The position numbers and the translations under genes were made by a program. The notes under the pieces were generated by a model. The model was not told where the DNA came from. It searched no databases and was given only the letters and a program-made list of their open reading frames with translations. Below, in pieces: positions 50,901 to 58,782 of a stretch of 64,000 bases of DNA. The first letter of the stretch is position 1. Each line of letters opens with the position of its first letter. The stretch is from DATGJX01 sp035279385 (lineage in GTDB: Bacteria; Vulcanimicrobiota; Vulcanimicrobiia; Vulcanimicrobiales; Vulcanimicrobiaceae): the NCBI GenBank assembly GCA_035279385.1, contig DATEHZ010000128.1, positions 1 through 64,000 of the forward strand. Direction: 5' to 3'.

Positions 50901-51232
50901 ATGCTTCGAAGCAACGCTCGCATGGATAGCGCGCTACACGAAACCAAAGCCCACAAAACTGCCACTTGCGCAAAGCGGTAGCCAAGCGCATGCACCAGCA
51001 GCCAGAAAACGCTGTAGAACAAGAGCGTCTGCGGCGCAAAATTTGGTACACCCACGCTAGTCAATCGTGACCACGCCGCCATTGCCTCATGAATCGCGAG
51101 TTCTGGCCGCAAGACGAAAAAGGAATCGACCCCGAGTATTATACCAGGGCCGTGGTACCATCCGAGGACGAAAGCACCGAGGGCAACGAGCACCCCACAA
51201 TCTAACCAATTCCACCGCGGAGCGATTCTCAT
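47915..51232 (-). CDS. Giant GT-C-like membrane protein with duplicated LamG-like domain
   Basis: 1105 residues from ATG 51232 (ATGA overlap with the GT2 stop). About twelve hydrophobic segments fill the first 450 residues, with an acidic loop near TM1 (ILGVDSFFVLRPELA). This layout resembles AftD/YfhO-like polyprenyl-sugar transferases. A soluble part follows with two homologous LamG/ConA-like units (FTFSAYVNLRDTMHDQRLFE with LLWLRPGYLALWSP, and ISFNVSLSNVDREQALL with LRWLTPGYIGLLVP). A last membrane helix and a basic Arg-rich tail end the protein. Likely adds sugars to a glycan on the periplasmic side. Base use is more A/T-rich than outside the island. Confidence 0.72.
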   Translation of the reverse strand: MRIAPRWNWLDCGVLVALGAFVLGWYHGPGIILGVDSFFVLRPELAIHEAMAAWSRLTSVGVPNFAPQTLLFYSVFWLLVHALGYRFAQVAVLWALVSCSALSMRALLRSIVETRTPESAIAITGCAILYAFNPFSTSYVWWHQLWLELTWATYPFLLSLLIDAISLRRSLPWAAATGALVLLVAAPGYTHILLVPLGIFAIAIGAATLHTAANRVASLKAGATVLLSWGVSLAWWILPSLKFLADFMAEWHAQYHVAPAMLLDYASQYTSIANVVRLVGLPQLHTHINGLPLYPWFVAFEGPLGVLLFSLPLLVVVGTWFGIARGNTALVRAIAAVCSATWVLAIFLMKGAQWPLPVINRALLGLPLGAAWQHPYDKFAQLAVICSCVLTCLAVLRILELGGARRAIPATLLCGFLLVEGWPAYVGAVLTPQQDSIPGGVVVVPQYYRDFSNAYSGSGLLLQLPLRENGETAFSWDRGAQTNNDPVLENFDNGSPVVRMRTGYPYADAALDEASNVLQQYDAPELLSALGFSAVVIQDDWNSTFFPTQPDISYYKNLLQPIYPPRVGALLRSQATSDPLKISTRPFTQSNFTFSAYVNLRDTMHDQRLFEMDNGTQLLWLRPGYLALWSPSEKNMLFTNDLSARSGEWIKVAVGFYSDNAEIAVDESVVARGHFAVPKRAVSLFVGSADKHKRFHGEIADVSWSSDNQLHFAAVNNPVMRARARAARWFLSAPSGAQQQNVGDVVVAGKKSAGLRLPIPQTTLDDSEISFNVSLSNVDREQALLTTDSGAQLRWLTPGYIGLLVPGRGTGSWIHSERLEIKDRQWFQVELLLRNGNVNIAVDGIPVAGGRLAGSVGKVRSLFLGSATAHDAFRGSMAQIAVHTPGLHFDLLSDANVDAVALHYGWKVSRSSRGAPGFTKQRFGEIEAYLTPCPTPLVYAVGDPTFISNGGNVTDILRRHRCLPSAAISGMRPKAWRFAGDVRIARFSSADVSGYDVVLNGRGNYALVLGTSYSPDWSAKSVTGRSTVLQHSVANGYANVFLISSTGSDVIRIRYGSQRIVWAALLAGLLISIATVAVLVTPACRVFWRGRSFATSDSRRRNETA

Positions 51233-52083
51233 AACGTTTTCGTGCTGCTCTGTTGTTGCCACATGCCGTCGGCCGGTAACGGCACGCGCGGAATCGGCGA
51301 TATGTGTATTATTATCTGAATCGCTGCCCAACAAGCGCCCGCAAACGGATCCCGCGCGAAGCTCAGTGCAACCGCACTCAATACGGACGACCATCGAGTT
51401 TTGGCTTTTTGTGTAACGAGACCCCAGCGCTGCAACTGAATGCGGCCGAGTCCGGCTCGCAATCGTTGCGCTTTAAAATCCCTTATGTTTCCAGGAGCGG
51501 CGTAGCTCACGACTGCCCGAGGACTGTAAACGAAACGGGCGTTTGTTTGTTCCGCATACATTGCTAGCCACAGATCGTTGCTAATAACATCTTTAGGTAA
51601 GTCAACATCGGCGAGCCAGGAGCGTCGAATCGCGAACAAGCGACCAATGACCTGGGTTTCGCGGTACCCCATCTCGCTTAGTGTTGAAAAGACGCGCGCG
51701 CTAAATCGCGATGGAGGCCATGTCCCACGTCCATGCGGTTCAGCTCGACCGCCGGCAAGGTCAAAGCCGTTGCGAATGTTACGCGCCAGCTCATTAATTG
51801 CATCGCGTTGCGGCACCGAGTCCGCATCCACAAACACGACAATTGGATAGGTAGCAGCTCGAATCGCGGTTTGCCAGCCCACGGTCTGGCCACTGCGGTG
51901 CTCGTGTCGAATCAGCCGCACTTTGCCCCCGGCAGCCCTGGCAATCCGATCGGTCCCGTCGCTACTGCAATCGTCTACTACTAAAATCTCCGCGACGTCG
52001 AGCTCACCCTGAAGTACGTCTAGCAAACGCCCCAAGGTGGAGGACTCGTTGTACGCGGGTATTGCTACCGTTACGTCTCCCAT
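51229..52083 (-). CDS. GT2 glycosyltransferase
   Basis: 284 residues. GT-A signatures VTVAIPAYNESSTLGRLLDV, EILVVDDCSSDGTDRIARA, SGQTVGWQTAIRAATYPIVV and the D-x-D equivalent FVDADSVPQRDA. RETQVIGRLFAIRRSWL and DVISNDLWLAMYAEQ lie in the acceptor-binding half. One weak hydrophobic segment near the C-terminus may associate with the membrane. Sugar and linkage are unknown. It is coupled by a 4-base overlap to the giant membrane protein and abuts the GT4 gene. Confidence 0.87.
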   Translation of the reverse strand: MGDVTVAIPAYNESSTLGRLLDVLQGELDVAEILVVDDCSSDGTDRIARAAGGKVRLIRHEHRSGQTVGWQTAIRAATYPIVVFVDADSVPQRDAINELARNIRNGFDLAGGRAEPHGRGTWPPSRFSARVFSTLSEMGYRETQVIGRLFAIRRSWLADVDLPKDVISNDLWLAMYAEQTNARFVYSPRAVVSYAAPGNIRDFKAQRLRAGLGRIQLQRWGLVTQKAKTRWSSVLSAVALSFARDPFAGACWAAIQIIIHISPIPRVPLPADGMWQQQSSTKTL

Positions 52084-53111
52084 TAACCTCTTCCGTAAAT
52101 TTCAAGTATGATCTCCGCTATGCGCTCCCAGCGAAACTCTCCGAGTGCGCCTGATAGGTTTTCAACGCGAAGTAATCGTTCATGCCTGGTCTCCGCCGAA
52201 AAGTCTTGCGCAGATTTTGCGCCATCTTCTGGAGTATCAACGATGGAAATGGCGTCGCCTAAGATGCGCGCAATGTAAGGCACTCCACCAACATTCCGGA
52301 CGATCGATGGCGTGCCATATTGCGCCGCCTCAAGCACACTTAGCGGCTGGTGCTCGTAGTCACTCATAAGGACATTTGCGGCTGCGCGGCGCTGCAGGTG
52401 CGCCTTTAGTTCGCCTTCGACTGTCCCCAGAAAGTGCACGCGCTCCTCAACCCCAAGCGTTCTAGCGAGGAACTCAAGACGCGCTCGTTCAGACGCAGCA
52501 GCTGGTCCGGCAATCTTCAGTATTAGGTTATCACAGTGTGATAATAACCTAAGGGCAAGATCGAGACGCTTTTCGCGAACAACGCGCCCCACGAATAGTA
52601 AGTATTTCTCAACGGGCTCGCCGTTTGCCGCCGAGGCGGCGTCGACGAAGTGAACGCCGTTCGGAACCACGCTGACGTTTGTTTCGCATATACCCGTGCG
52701 TATGAGCCGCTCCCGTTCACCCGCATGCAAGGCAATCACGCCACTACAGAGACGAAGTAGCGGGAGAAATGCGCGCGTGTCGGACCATGCTTTCACGCGA
52801 TTGAGGACGCCTGGTAATACCTGCGGTGCGCAGGCCCCTCCGTGCAGGGTGACAAATAGCCTTTTCGGTCGTGCGCTGACCGTGGACAACAACAAAAGGC
52901 GCTCAAACCCATGCAAATGCACGACATCAAACTCTGTAAGATTAGTAAGGCGTCGGGGGAAGTAGCGCTTCATGGTTCCGCGACCGAGACGTCCCTCAAT
53001 CATCGTGACACGGTGGCCGCGCGCTTCGAACTGTTTTGCAAGCTCCAGGACGTGGGTTTGTATCCCTCCGGTAAAGGGTGGCATGAACTGGGATAAAAGC
53101 GCGATGTTCAC
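52083..53111 (-). CDS. GT4 glycosyltransferase
   Basis: 342 residues from GTG 53111, which overlaps the upstream stop as GTGA; this start puts NIALLSQFMPPFTGGIQTHV at the N-terminus as in GT4 enzymes. The GT-B fold has VVHLHGFERLLLL, CETNVSVVPNGVHF, LLFVGRVVREKRLDLALRLL, and the nucleotide-sugar site ANVLMSDYEHQPLSVLEAAQYGTP with the E-x7-E glutamate pair. It transfers a hexose from an NDP sugar on the cytosolic side. Sugar unknown. Confidence 0.9.
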   Translation of the reverse strand: MNIALLSQFMPPFTGGIQTHVLELAKQFEARGHRVTMIEGRLGRGTMKRYFPRRLTNLTEFDVVHLHGFERLLLLSTVSARPKRLFVTLHGGACAPQVLPGVLNRVKAWSDTRAFLPLLRLCSGVIALHAGERERLIRTGICETNVSVVPNGVHFVDAASAANGEPVEKYLLFVGRVVREKRLDLALRLLSHCDNLILKIAGPAAASERARLEFLARTLGVEERVHFLGTVEGELKAHLQRRAAANVLMSDYEHQPLSVLEAAQYGTPSIVRNVGGVPYIARILGDAISIVDTPEDGAKSAQDFSAETRHERLLRVENLSGALGEFRWERIAEIILEIYGRG

Positions 53112-55330
53112 TGGGCAGTCTTCCTTTCGAAACTTGCCCGGGACAGCATGAGAAGGATAATCGCGTAACCCAAGCACGCGATCGCCGCTGGGATCTCAAC
53201 CGCAAGGTGGCCTAGACGTGGCCCCTTCTGTCCAGGCGCCAAATCGCCAGAGTGAGCACGTGTGCGCGAAGCATCTCGCACCGTGCGCGTGCCGCTGCGA
53301 AACCCGTAAATAACGACGGGCCCATATGGGACGAGGAACGCAACCGCATGTGCTGGTGCGGTCACGTGGCACTGCTTCGCGTCCTTCACAGGAACCATCG
53401 GCACGTTATGGCGGCCGGCAACTATCTGAAACGATCCGCTTGCGCAGACGTCGATTGACTCCTTTGCCGAAACCGGCGGAAGCGGGTATGGTACGCCGCG
53501 CTGCGCAAACATAGCTGGGGCGACTCCAGCCTCCACACCAAACTCAGGTCGTACGAGGTCGCCCGTGTACGGGATCCAATCCCGCTCAATGCGTTGTGAC
53601 TCGCCGAAAGGCGCTGCAGCCATCGACCATTTGGCGCAGGTGTAGGGATTTTTGGCCGCCATGCGTATGAGGTTTGAAAAGAGAACCGGCACGGCGCAGT
53701 GTGCACTAAAGATGGGGCGCCCGCTATACGCCAGATTTCGCCAGAGGGTCGCGGTTGGCGTAGAAAGCACTCTCTCAAGCGCGGAATCTGGAATAAATGC
53801 GAAGTCACGTTGGGAACGTAGCGCATTTCGCTCGACCACCCATTCGACACCGGCTGCGGCAAGTGCGCGACTCGGATCAATCGCATGTGTAGCCAGAGCA
53901 AGTTCCAGGCTCAGATCGATACCTTCATCGAAATAGGCGTTAATCGAAGAATGCTGTCCCACGTTTGATGGCCAGTATTCGCTCCCTTGATGATTACCGG
54001 ACACGAGGCGCCCCCCCATAGGCAGATAAAGAAAAGATGCATCTCCGGGGGCTTGTGCCAGCGCGGACAGAACGGATTCGTCGTCAGTCGTAAAGTGAGC
54101 TCGCGGCAAGCTGTAAAATCCCACAGTGAAAGCCCAGACTTGCGCGCATAGCAATGGCGCGAGTAGCAGAAAGAATATGCGTGAACGACTTGCCATAGCC
54201 GCGGCGATGACTACCCCAACTTCAGTCAGGGTTGCGAGATTGTAGGGGTCACGCAGTGTATCTATGGCTGGAAACTTATAGAGCCAAAACGCAAAACCGG
54301 CCCAAGGCCCTCTGGCTGCCGTCGAGCATACGATCCCGCACGCGATCAGAATGGCTATCAAGAGGCGCATTCGCGCACGCGCGAAGAAAAGGCCAAGTCC
54401 CAGCAACGCTAGAGCGCCCGCGAGTGCTACCCAATACCACATGTCATTAGCCCACGGAACCGCTAGCTCAAAGCTTCCAGTAAAGTAGCCAATGCCGAGA
54501 AGAGCAAAGCGCACTGGAATGCTATTATTGATCTCCCACGAGGGAAACGTCGCCAGGGAAGATGACAGCTGGCCGCTGTGAAGGCCGTTCGCTACCGCCA
54601 TGAATGTCGGCGCCGACAGGATGACACCCAAAAGCGCACCTGACGCGGTGGGCCAGCTCGCGAATAGCACGGCGCACGCACCCGCCAAAAGTAATGTGAC
54701 GAGCAGCATTTCGCCTTGCGATGAACCGCACGCAACGACGAGTGCAACACACGTGACCACCAGCGCCGGATTTCGTCGTCTATAGCTAGCCCACGGAATC
54801 AACGGCAGCAATGCATAATCGAACCAAACGAACGAGTGCCCTGCGGCGATCCTGTAATAGAGTTGCGGGGAGGTCCCATACAACACACCGACAAGGAGAG
54901 CCGCAAACCTTCCCGCTCCAACGTCCCGTGCAAGGATCGCGGCGGCGCAGATCGCGACCAGGATAGACAAGGCAACAAAAGCCACGAGCCCCAGGCGCGG
55001 CCCAAACGTCGAACCAAGTACTGAAACGAGCGTGATTGTGGGAGATAGCGATCGGCGTACGTTTTCCGCGCCGAGACTCTGCGGGTTCCATGGCGCTGCG
55101 TAAGTGTGTGCTAAGTTGTTAAATTGCCGCGCGTCCACGGGCCAGCTCCAGTCGTGTTGGAATCCCGGTACACCAAGCAATAGGAACGGAAGACACGCCA
55201 GTGAGGGAATCAACAAATATCCCATCAGCAGCGTTGCCCGACGATAGCGCGCCAGCCGATAGCTAACCGTGTACACGACCGTATAATTGAAACTTGCCAC
55301 TGCTAGGAGGATCGTATGTGCAGTTGTCAT
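53108..55330 (-). CDS. Large polytopic membrane protein, GT-C/YfhO-like
   Basis: 740 residues. About twelve to thirteen hydrophobic segments in the first 400, then an extracytoplasmic region of about 290 residues and a final helix (AIACLGYAIILLMLSRA). A loop after TM1-2 holds HDWSWPVDARQFNN. The layout matches bacterial GT-C-like glycan polymerisation or transfer proteins, and two similar proteins flank it in this locus. The ATG at 55330 overlaps the GT9 gene by 68 bases; an ATG at 55225 would avoid this. Function is inferred from topology and neighbours. Confidence 0.68.
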   Translation of the reverse strand: MTTAHTILLAVASFNYTVVYTVSYRLARYRRATLLMGYLLIPSLACLPFLLLGVPGFQHDWSWPVDARQFNNLAHTYAAPWNPQSLGAENVRRSLSPTITLVSVLGSTFGPRLGLVAFVALSILVAICAAAILARDVGAGRFAALLVGVLYGTSPQLYYRIAAGHSFVWFDYALLPLIPWASYRRRNPALVVTCVALVVACGSSQGEMLLVTLLLAGACAVLFASWPTASGALLGVILSAPTFMAVANGLHSGQLSSSLATFPSWEINNSIPVRFALLGIGYFTGSFELAVPWANDMWYWVALAGALALLGLGLFFARARMRLLIAILIACGIVCSTAARGPWAGFAFWLYKFPAIDTLRDPYNLATLTEVGVVIAAAMASRSRIFFLLLAPLLCAQVWAFTVGFYSLPRAHFTTDDESVLSALAQAPGDASFLYLPMGGRLVSGNHQGSEYWPSNVGQHSSINAYFDEGIDLSLELALATHAIDPSRALAAAGVEWVVERNALRSQRDFAFIPDSALERVLSTPTATLWRNLAYSGRPIFSAHCAVPVLFSNLIRMAAKNPYTCAKWSMAAAPFGESQRIERDWIPYTGDLVRPEFGVEAGVAPAMFAQRGVPYPLPPVSAKESIDVCASGSFQIVAGRHNVPMVPVKDAKQCHVTAPAHAVAFLVPYGPVVIYGFRSGTRTVRDASRTRAHSGDLAPGQKGPRLGHLAVEIPAAIACLGYAIILLMLSRASFERKTAQ

Positions 55331-56327
55331 CGAAAAGCATGGTCGCGATGGCTCTTAAGACGGATTCAACCGTAAGATCCGACCGCACGCATTTATAGTT
55401 CAATCCTCGAGCGCAGCTAAAACGGCGCAGCCCTTCATCGTGGCACGGGGGACAGTCCGAGGTACGCAACGGCAAAGACGGTCCCAAAGGTGCAGCTCGG
55501 AGAGGCTGCGTCATACCAAACAGTGCAATCGTTTTTACGCCTAGGCCAGACGCCAAATGCGCAAACCCGCTATCATTTGCGACGAACACTTCGCATTCAC
55601 TTACGCTCTGCGCTGCCGTCGCCAATGGCTCACGCACCAGATGAATGTTTGGCAGTCGCAAATGCCTTTGAAAGTATTCGTAATCGGCTCGCTCGTTTGG
55701 ACCGAAAAAGACCCGTACCGGCCGGGTTTTGGCCACCTCCTTGCAGACCGCGGCAAAGTTTTCGAGTGGCCACCGCCGAGATTCGTTGCCTTTATACGTC
55801 ATGGTGCCGACGTGAACGCCCATGACCCCACGAATGCGTTCGCGTTTCCATCCATGCGGCATCCAATAGTCTTGTCTGCCTCCAGAACTTAGCGTACCGT
55901 TTAGCAGGCGCATATTTTCATGCGTGCGATGGCCGCCAAGCAAGGCAATTTGCCTAGCGCCTGTAAGTATGGACAACGCCGACGAGGCACCGCCGTACCG
56001 ATGCGTTATAGTGCGACCACCACCTATAGCGCCGGCAACGGCTGCGTACTGCCAACGCGTCGCTGGAAAAGGCAAAAATACCCTTTTATAACGACGGCGG
56101 CGCAAGGTTGCAACTCCGCGTATAGATTGTACGATACGCTTGCTATTGAGAAGCGGAAGTTCGATCACCTCACCAATAGGAAGCGCTTTTGCATATTCGG
56201 TGACCGCCGGTAGCATCGTAAGCACATCGATCGTTTCGCCAGACTCGACGATACAGCGCATTAGCGGACTCGCGACGAACGCGTCTCCTAAACCGGGGAG
56301 CAGGCAAAAAAGAGTATCGCCGTGCAT
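55263..56327 (-). CDS. GT9 (heptosyltransferase-like) glycosyltransferase
   Basis: 354 residues. Start CLLPGLGDAFVASPLMRCIV is the GT9 opening (R/L-x-G-D). GVHVGTMTYKGNESRRWPLENFAAVCKE and the C-terminal donor site ECEVFVANDSGFAHLASGLG with KTIALFGMTQPLRAAPLGP are typical of WaaF/WaaC-like enzymes. A cysteine cluster (TSDCPPCHDEGLRRFSC) is common in one GT9 branch. Presence of a GT9 enzyme supports an LPS-like glycan. It lies 5 bases after the methyltransferase. Confidence 0.88.
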   Translation of the reverse strand: MHGDTLFCLLPGLGDAFVASPLMRCIVESGETIDVLTMLPAVTEYAKALPIGEVIELPLLNSKRIVQSIRGVATLRRRRYKRVFLPFPATRWQYAAVAGAIGGGRTITHRYGGASSALSILTGARQIALLGGHRTHENMRLLNGTLSSGGRQDYWMPHGWKRERIRGVMGVHVGTMTYKGNESRRWPLENFAAVCKEVAKTRPVRVFFGPNERADYEYFQRHLRLPNIHLVREPLATAAQSVSECEVFVANDSGFAHLASGLGVKTIALFGMTQPLRAAPLGPSLPLRTSDCPPCHDEGLRRFSCARGLNYKCVRSDLTVESVLRAIATMLFDDNCTYDPPSSGKFQLYGRVHG

Positions 56328-56332
56328 AATCT

Positions 56333-57079
56333 TCAGTGAATATCCAAGGCCTCTTGAAATTCCGTGCTGGCGTCATACCTCGCCTCCTTCGTCTTTCTTG
56401 CTAGGACCACGAGGCCAGCTGAAATCCTCGGCGCCAAATAGGCCACAGTAGAATCAATCGGCCCAATTATCACGTCAACTACGCGCGGCCACGGAAATCC
56501 CAGGAATGTACCGCGCACAGCGAGCACCTCGAAACCGTTTTGGTTGAGCGCGTGGCCAAGCACGCGTTTAGTGAAGTCTCGAACGTGCGGCGACCGGTAA
56601 CGCGCAGCCGCAACGGGTGGCAGATCCAGCATGTGCATAATGATAATAGATGCGAGCGAGTTGACGTTCGGCGTTGTAAGAACTAGGTGCCCACCGTCGC
56701 GCAACATTCTGTTGCATTGCGACAGAAAGAAATCCGTACGGATCGTGTGCTCAATGGTCTCGCCGGAGAACACGATATCGAAGGCTCCCTCGTCGAAGGG
56801 AAATTCGGCCTCTAGATCGCCGACCCGCGCGTTAATGCCATTTCCGCACGCCTCGTCGACTGACACTGGCGATATGTCCATGCCGAACAGTTCGTGTTTT
56901 GCGAACGTCCTCGTAATTTCGCCGTTCGAACAACCAACATCGAGCAGTTTTCCCGGAGGCAGGCTCTGCAAAAAAGTGTGCACGATGGACAAACGTCTGC
57001 GAAAGGCGCGATCCCGGCGCATGAACCGAACCGAGCCTACTTCATCATACATCCGGCGCTGTATTTCAGCGGTGTTCAT
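56333..57079 (-). CDS. SAM-dependent methyltransferase, class I
   Basis: 248 residues. SAM motif I LLDVGCSNGEITRTFA (about 45-60), acidic motif II ELFGMDISPVSVDEA, then DIVFSGETIEHTIRTDFFL and LRDGGHLVLTTPNVNS (motif III/post-III). The C-terminal part (ARKTKEARYDASTEF) is hydrophilic. A sugar O- or N-methyltransferase for the local glycan is the likely role. The region just upstream is the wrecked GT2 gene, so it may be the first intact gene of this transcript. Confidence 0.85.
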   Translation of the reverse strand: MNTAEIQRRMYDEVGSVRFMRRDRAFRRRLSIVHTFLQSLPPGKLLDVGCSNGEITRTFAKHELFGMDISPVSVDEACGNGINARVGDLEAEFPFDEGAFDIVFSGETIEHTIRTDFFLSQCNRMLRDGGHLVLTTPNVNSLASIIIMHMLDLPPVAAARYRSPHVRDFTKRVLGHALNQNGFEVLAVRGTFLGFPWPRVVDVIIGPIDSTVAYLAPRISAGLVVLARKTKEARYDASTEFQEALDIH

Positions 57080-57284
57080 CTTTTTCTGACTCCAAAAAGT
57101 TGCAGGACATCGGCGGCGGAAATGCTTGACGTATCACGACACTCTCGCTGCATAGGTGTGAACAAACATTGTAGTGATCTAGCCAGCGCTGCGTAACATG
57201 AAGGGGCTGGTATGTCGAAGAACATCCAGCTCGCATGCATACTTGGAGCGATGATGGTATCCCTTGAGGTAATCGGGGATTCAT

Positions 57285-57717
57285 TTAGAAACCTTGTTGC
57301 GTAGCGCGACGTGGCGGACCACATAGCGCCAAGTTTTCCGCAAAAACGGTTGAGCATCGGGTAAAACCGCGCTACGCGAACAACCAGGATGCAGTCATCC
57401 AAGGAACAGCGGAAGTTGATTGGGATCATCAGAATCTAGGAATAGGATGTGGTCGTTTCGAATATATGATGACCCGCTACCCTTTCCTTGGCTCTCGCCA
57501 TATCGAACGATGCACGCATTGTTCTAATGATCTAACGCCACTCGGAGGGCGTACAGATAGGTATTATCGGGCGCTGCCATCATCGACAATGATCTCAAAC
57601 TCGTGCTGAAAGCTTTGCGAAGGTCGGACATCGTGCCTAAGATTATTGACAATACGTGCCGACTCGCCAAATGCCGGCAGGATAACAGAAATTTTACCGC
57701 TCGGCATAAACATCCGT
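57285..57717 (-). pseudogene. Degenerate GT2 glycosyltransferase gene
   Basis: From ATG 57717 one frame encodes KISVILPAFGESARIVNNL and HEFEIIVDDGSAR, then stops at 57566-57564. In another frame RYGESQGKGSGS and HILFLDSDDPNQLPLFL follow. In the original frame DDCILVVRVARF continues to about 57285. Together these retrace the intact GT2 at 46525 (EIIVVDDGSAD, QNRGKGHALL, VFLDADLDLHPDQLPLFF). At least two frameshifts and one internal deletion make it non-functional. Confidence 0.85.
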
Positions 57718-58235
57718 GATGCAACGAAAAAAGTGTCAGTACGGACAATGGTAACCCGTCAGTTCAGTGGACTGCAGTAACGCACTTATGGGTTATCGGC
57801 TCATAAGCGCGAAGTACACACCCGCCCGTCTTTTCAGTTCGCTTGACGGCGCCTGCTTACCCGCTCAAAGCGATTTCAATAAAAGCGACTCTAGTCATTT
57901 TTTTTGCTGTTCTATTGCTTATATGGCTGTCTTCGAGGCAAAACGTGAAGCGGCGTCGTGGCCTTTTTGACTGATTCGTCTTCAAAAACTATAGCGCATC
58001 GAGGCATCGATCTTCAGCCGGCACAGTATTTTTAAATTTTGGTGAGCCGGGATCACGGCGCTTCGGGTTACTCCGCCGTCGTTTGCACCGCCAGGCGACA
58101 TACTCGGCGCTTTAAAACGGCATGCTTCGTGCCCGGGCGTCGAGCAGTGGTTTAACAAACCGCTGACTGTATGATTCCTTATCCGAATATCAGCGTGATT
58201 TGGCGGACTGTTCCGGCGCCGGGCGGCCTGCGGCC
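57718..58235. other. A/T-rich gap without recognisable genes
   Basis: 518 bases between the degenerate GT2 and rfbC. Short frames exist on both strands (one of 67 codons at 57767-57970 on the plus strand) but none resembles a protein family or has a good ribosome-binding site. The sequence has long A/T runs unlike the flanks. Probably a graveyard at an island junction. Confidence 0.45.
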
Positions 58236-58775
58236 TTACCTAGTCTCGAACGCGTCGCGAAACATGACGTGGCACAAGTCCTTGGGTGAAAGAAGAGGCG
58301 GAGCCGTTAGCGGCCATGCTATCGCGAGGTCCGGATCGTCCCACCGCACGCCAATTTCTCTTTCCTGCGCGTATTCGGCGCTTTGCTTGTATGAGAATAC
58401 AACGTCATCGGTGAGCGCGAGGAAACCGTGCAGAAAGCCGGCCGGAATGTAGATTTGCGTATGCTCGGCGGCGCGCAGATGCACGCCTTCCCACTGCCCG
58501 AACGTCGGCGATTCTTTACGCGTATCGACAATAACGTCAAACGCTTCGCCACGCAAAACCTGCACCAGTTTGCTCATCTGCGGATCAGCGTGCAATCCGC
58601 GAAGTACGTCACGGCGCGAAAAAGACATGCTGTCCTGCACGAACTCGTCGCCGATTCCCAATTTACAATATTTGCTTCGCACGTACGTCTCTTTGAAGAT
58701 CCCGCGATCGTCGGCGAAGGCAGGCACGCGAATTAGAAAAGCATCCGCAAATTTGGTGGGGAGTTTTTCCAGCAT
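58236..58775 (-). CDS. rfbC: dTDP-4-dehydrorhamnose 3,5-epimerase
   Basis: 179 residues, the usual length. Cupin fold with DDRGIFKETYVRSKY, QDSMSFSRRDVLRGLHAD (catalytic His), EAFDVIVDTRKESPTFGQW and IYIPAGFLHGFLALTDDVVFSYK (catalytic Tyr region). It epimerises dTDP-4-keto-6-deoxyglucose at C3 and C5 for L-rhamnose. Partner RfbD is at 40483. Starts 7 bases after ugd. Confidence 0.93.
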   Translation of the reverse strand: MLEKLPTKFADAFLIRVPAFADDRGIFKETYVRSKYCKLGIGDEFVQDSMSFSRRDVLRGLHADPQMSKLVQVLRGEAFDVIVDTRKESPTFGQWEGVHLRAAEHTQIYIPAGFLHGFLALTDDVVFSYKQSAEYAQEREIGVRWDDPDLAIAWPLTAPPLLSPKDLCHVMFRDAFETR

Positions 58776-58782
58776 TGTAGAG

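Noticed and set aside
57767..57970. A 67-codon plus-strand frame in the A/T-rich gap
   Set aside because: No ribosome-binding site, no family, biased composition; treated as chance.
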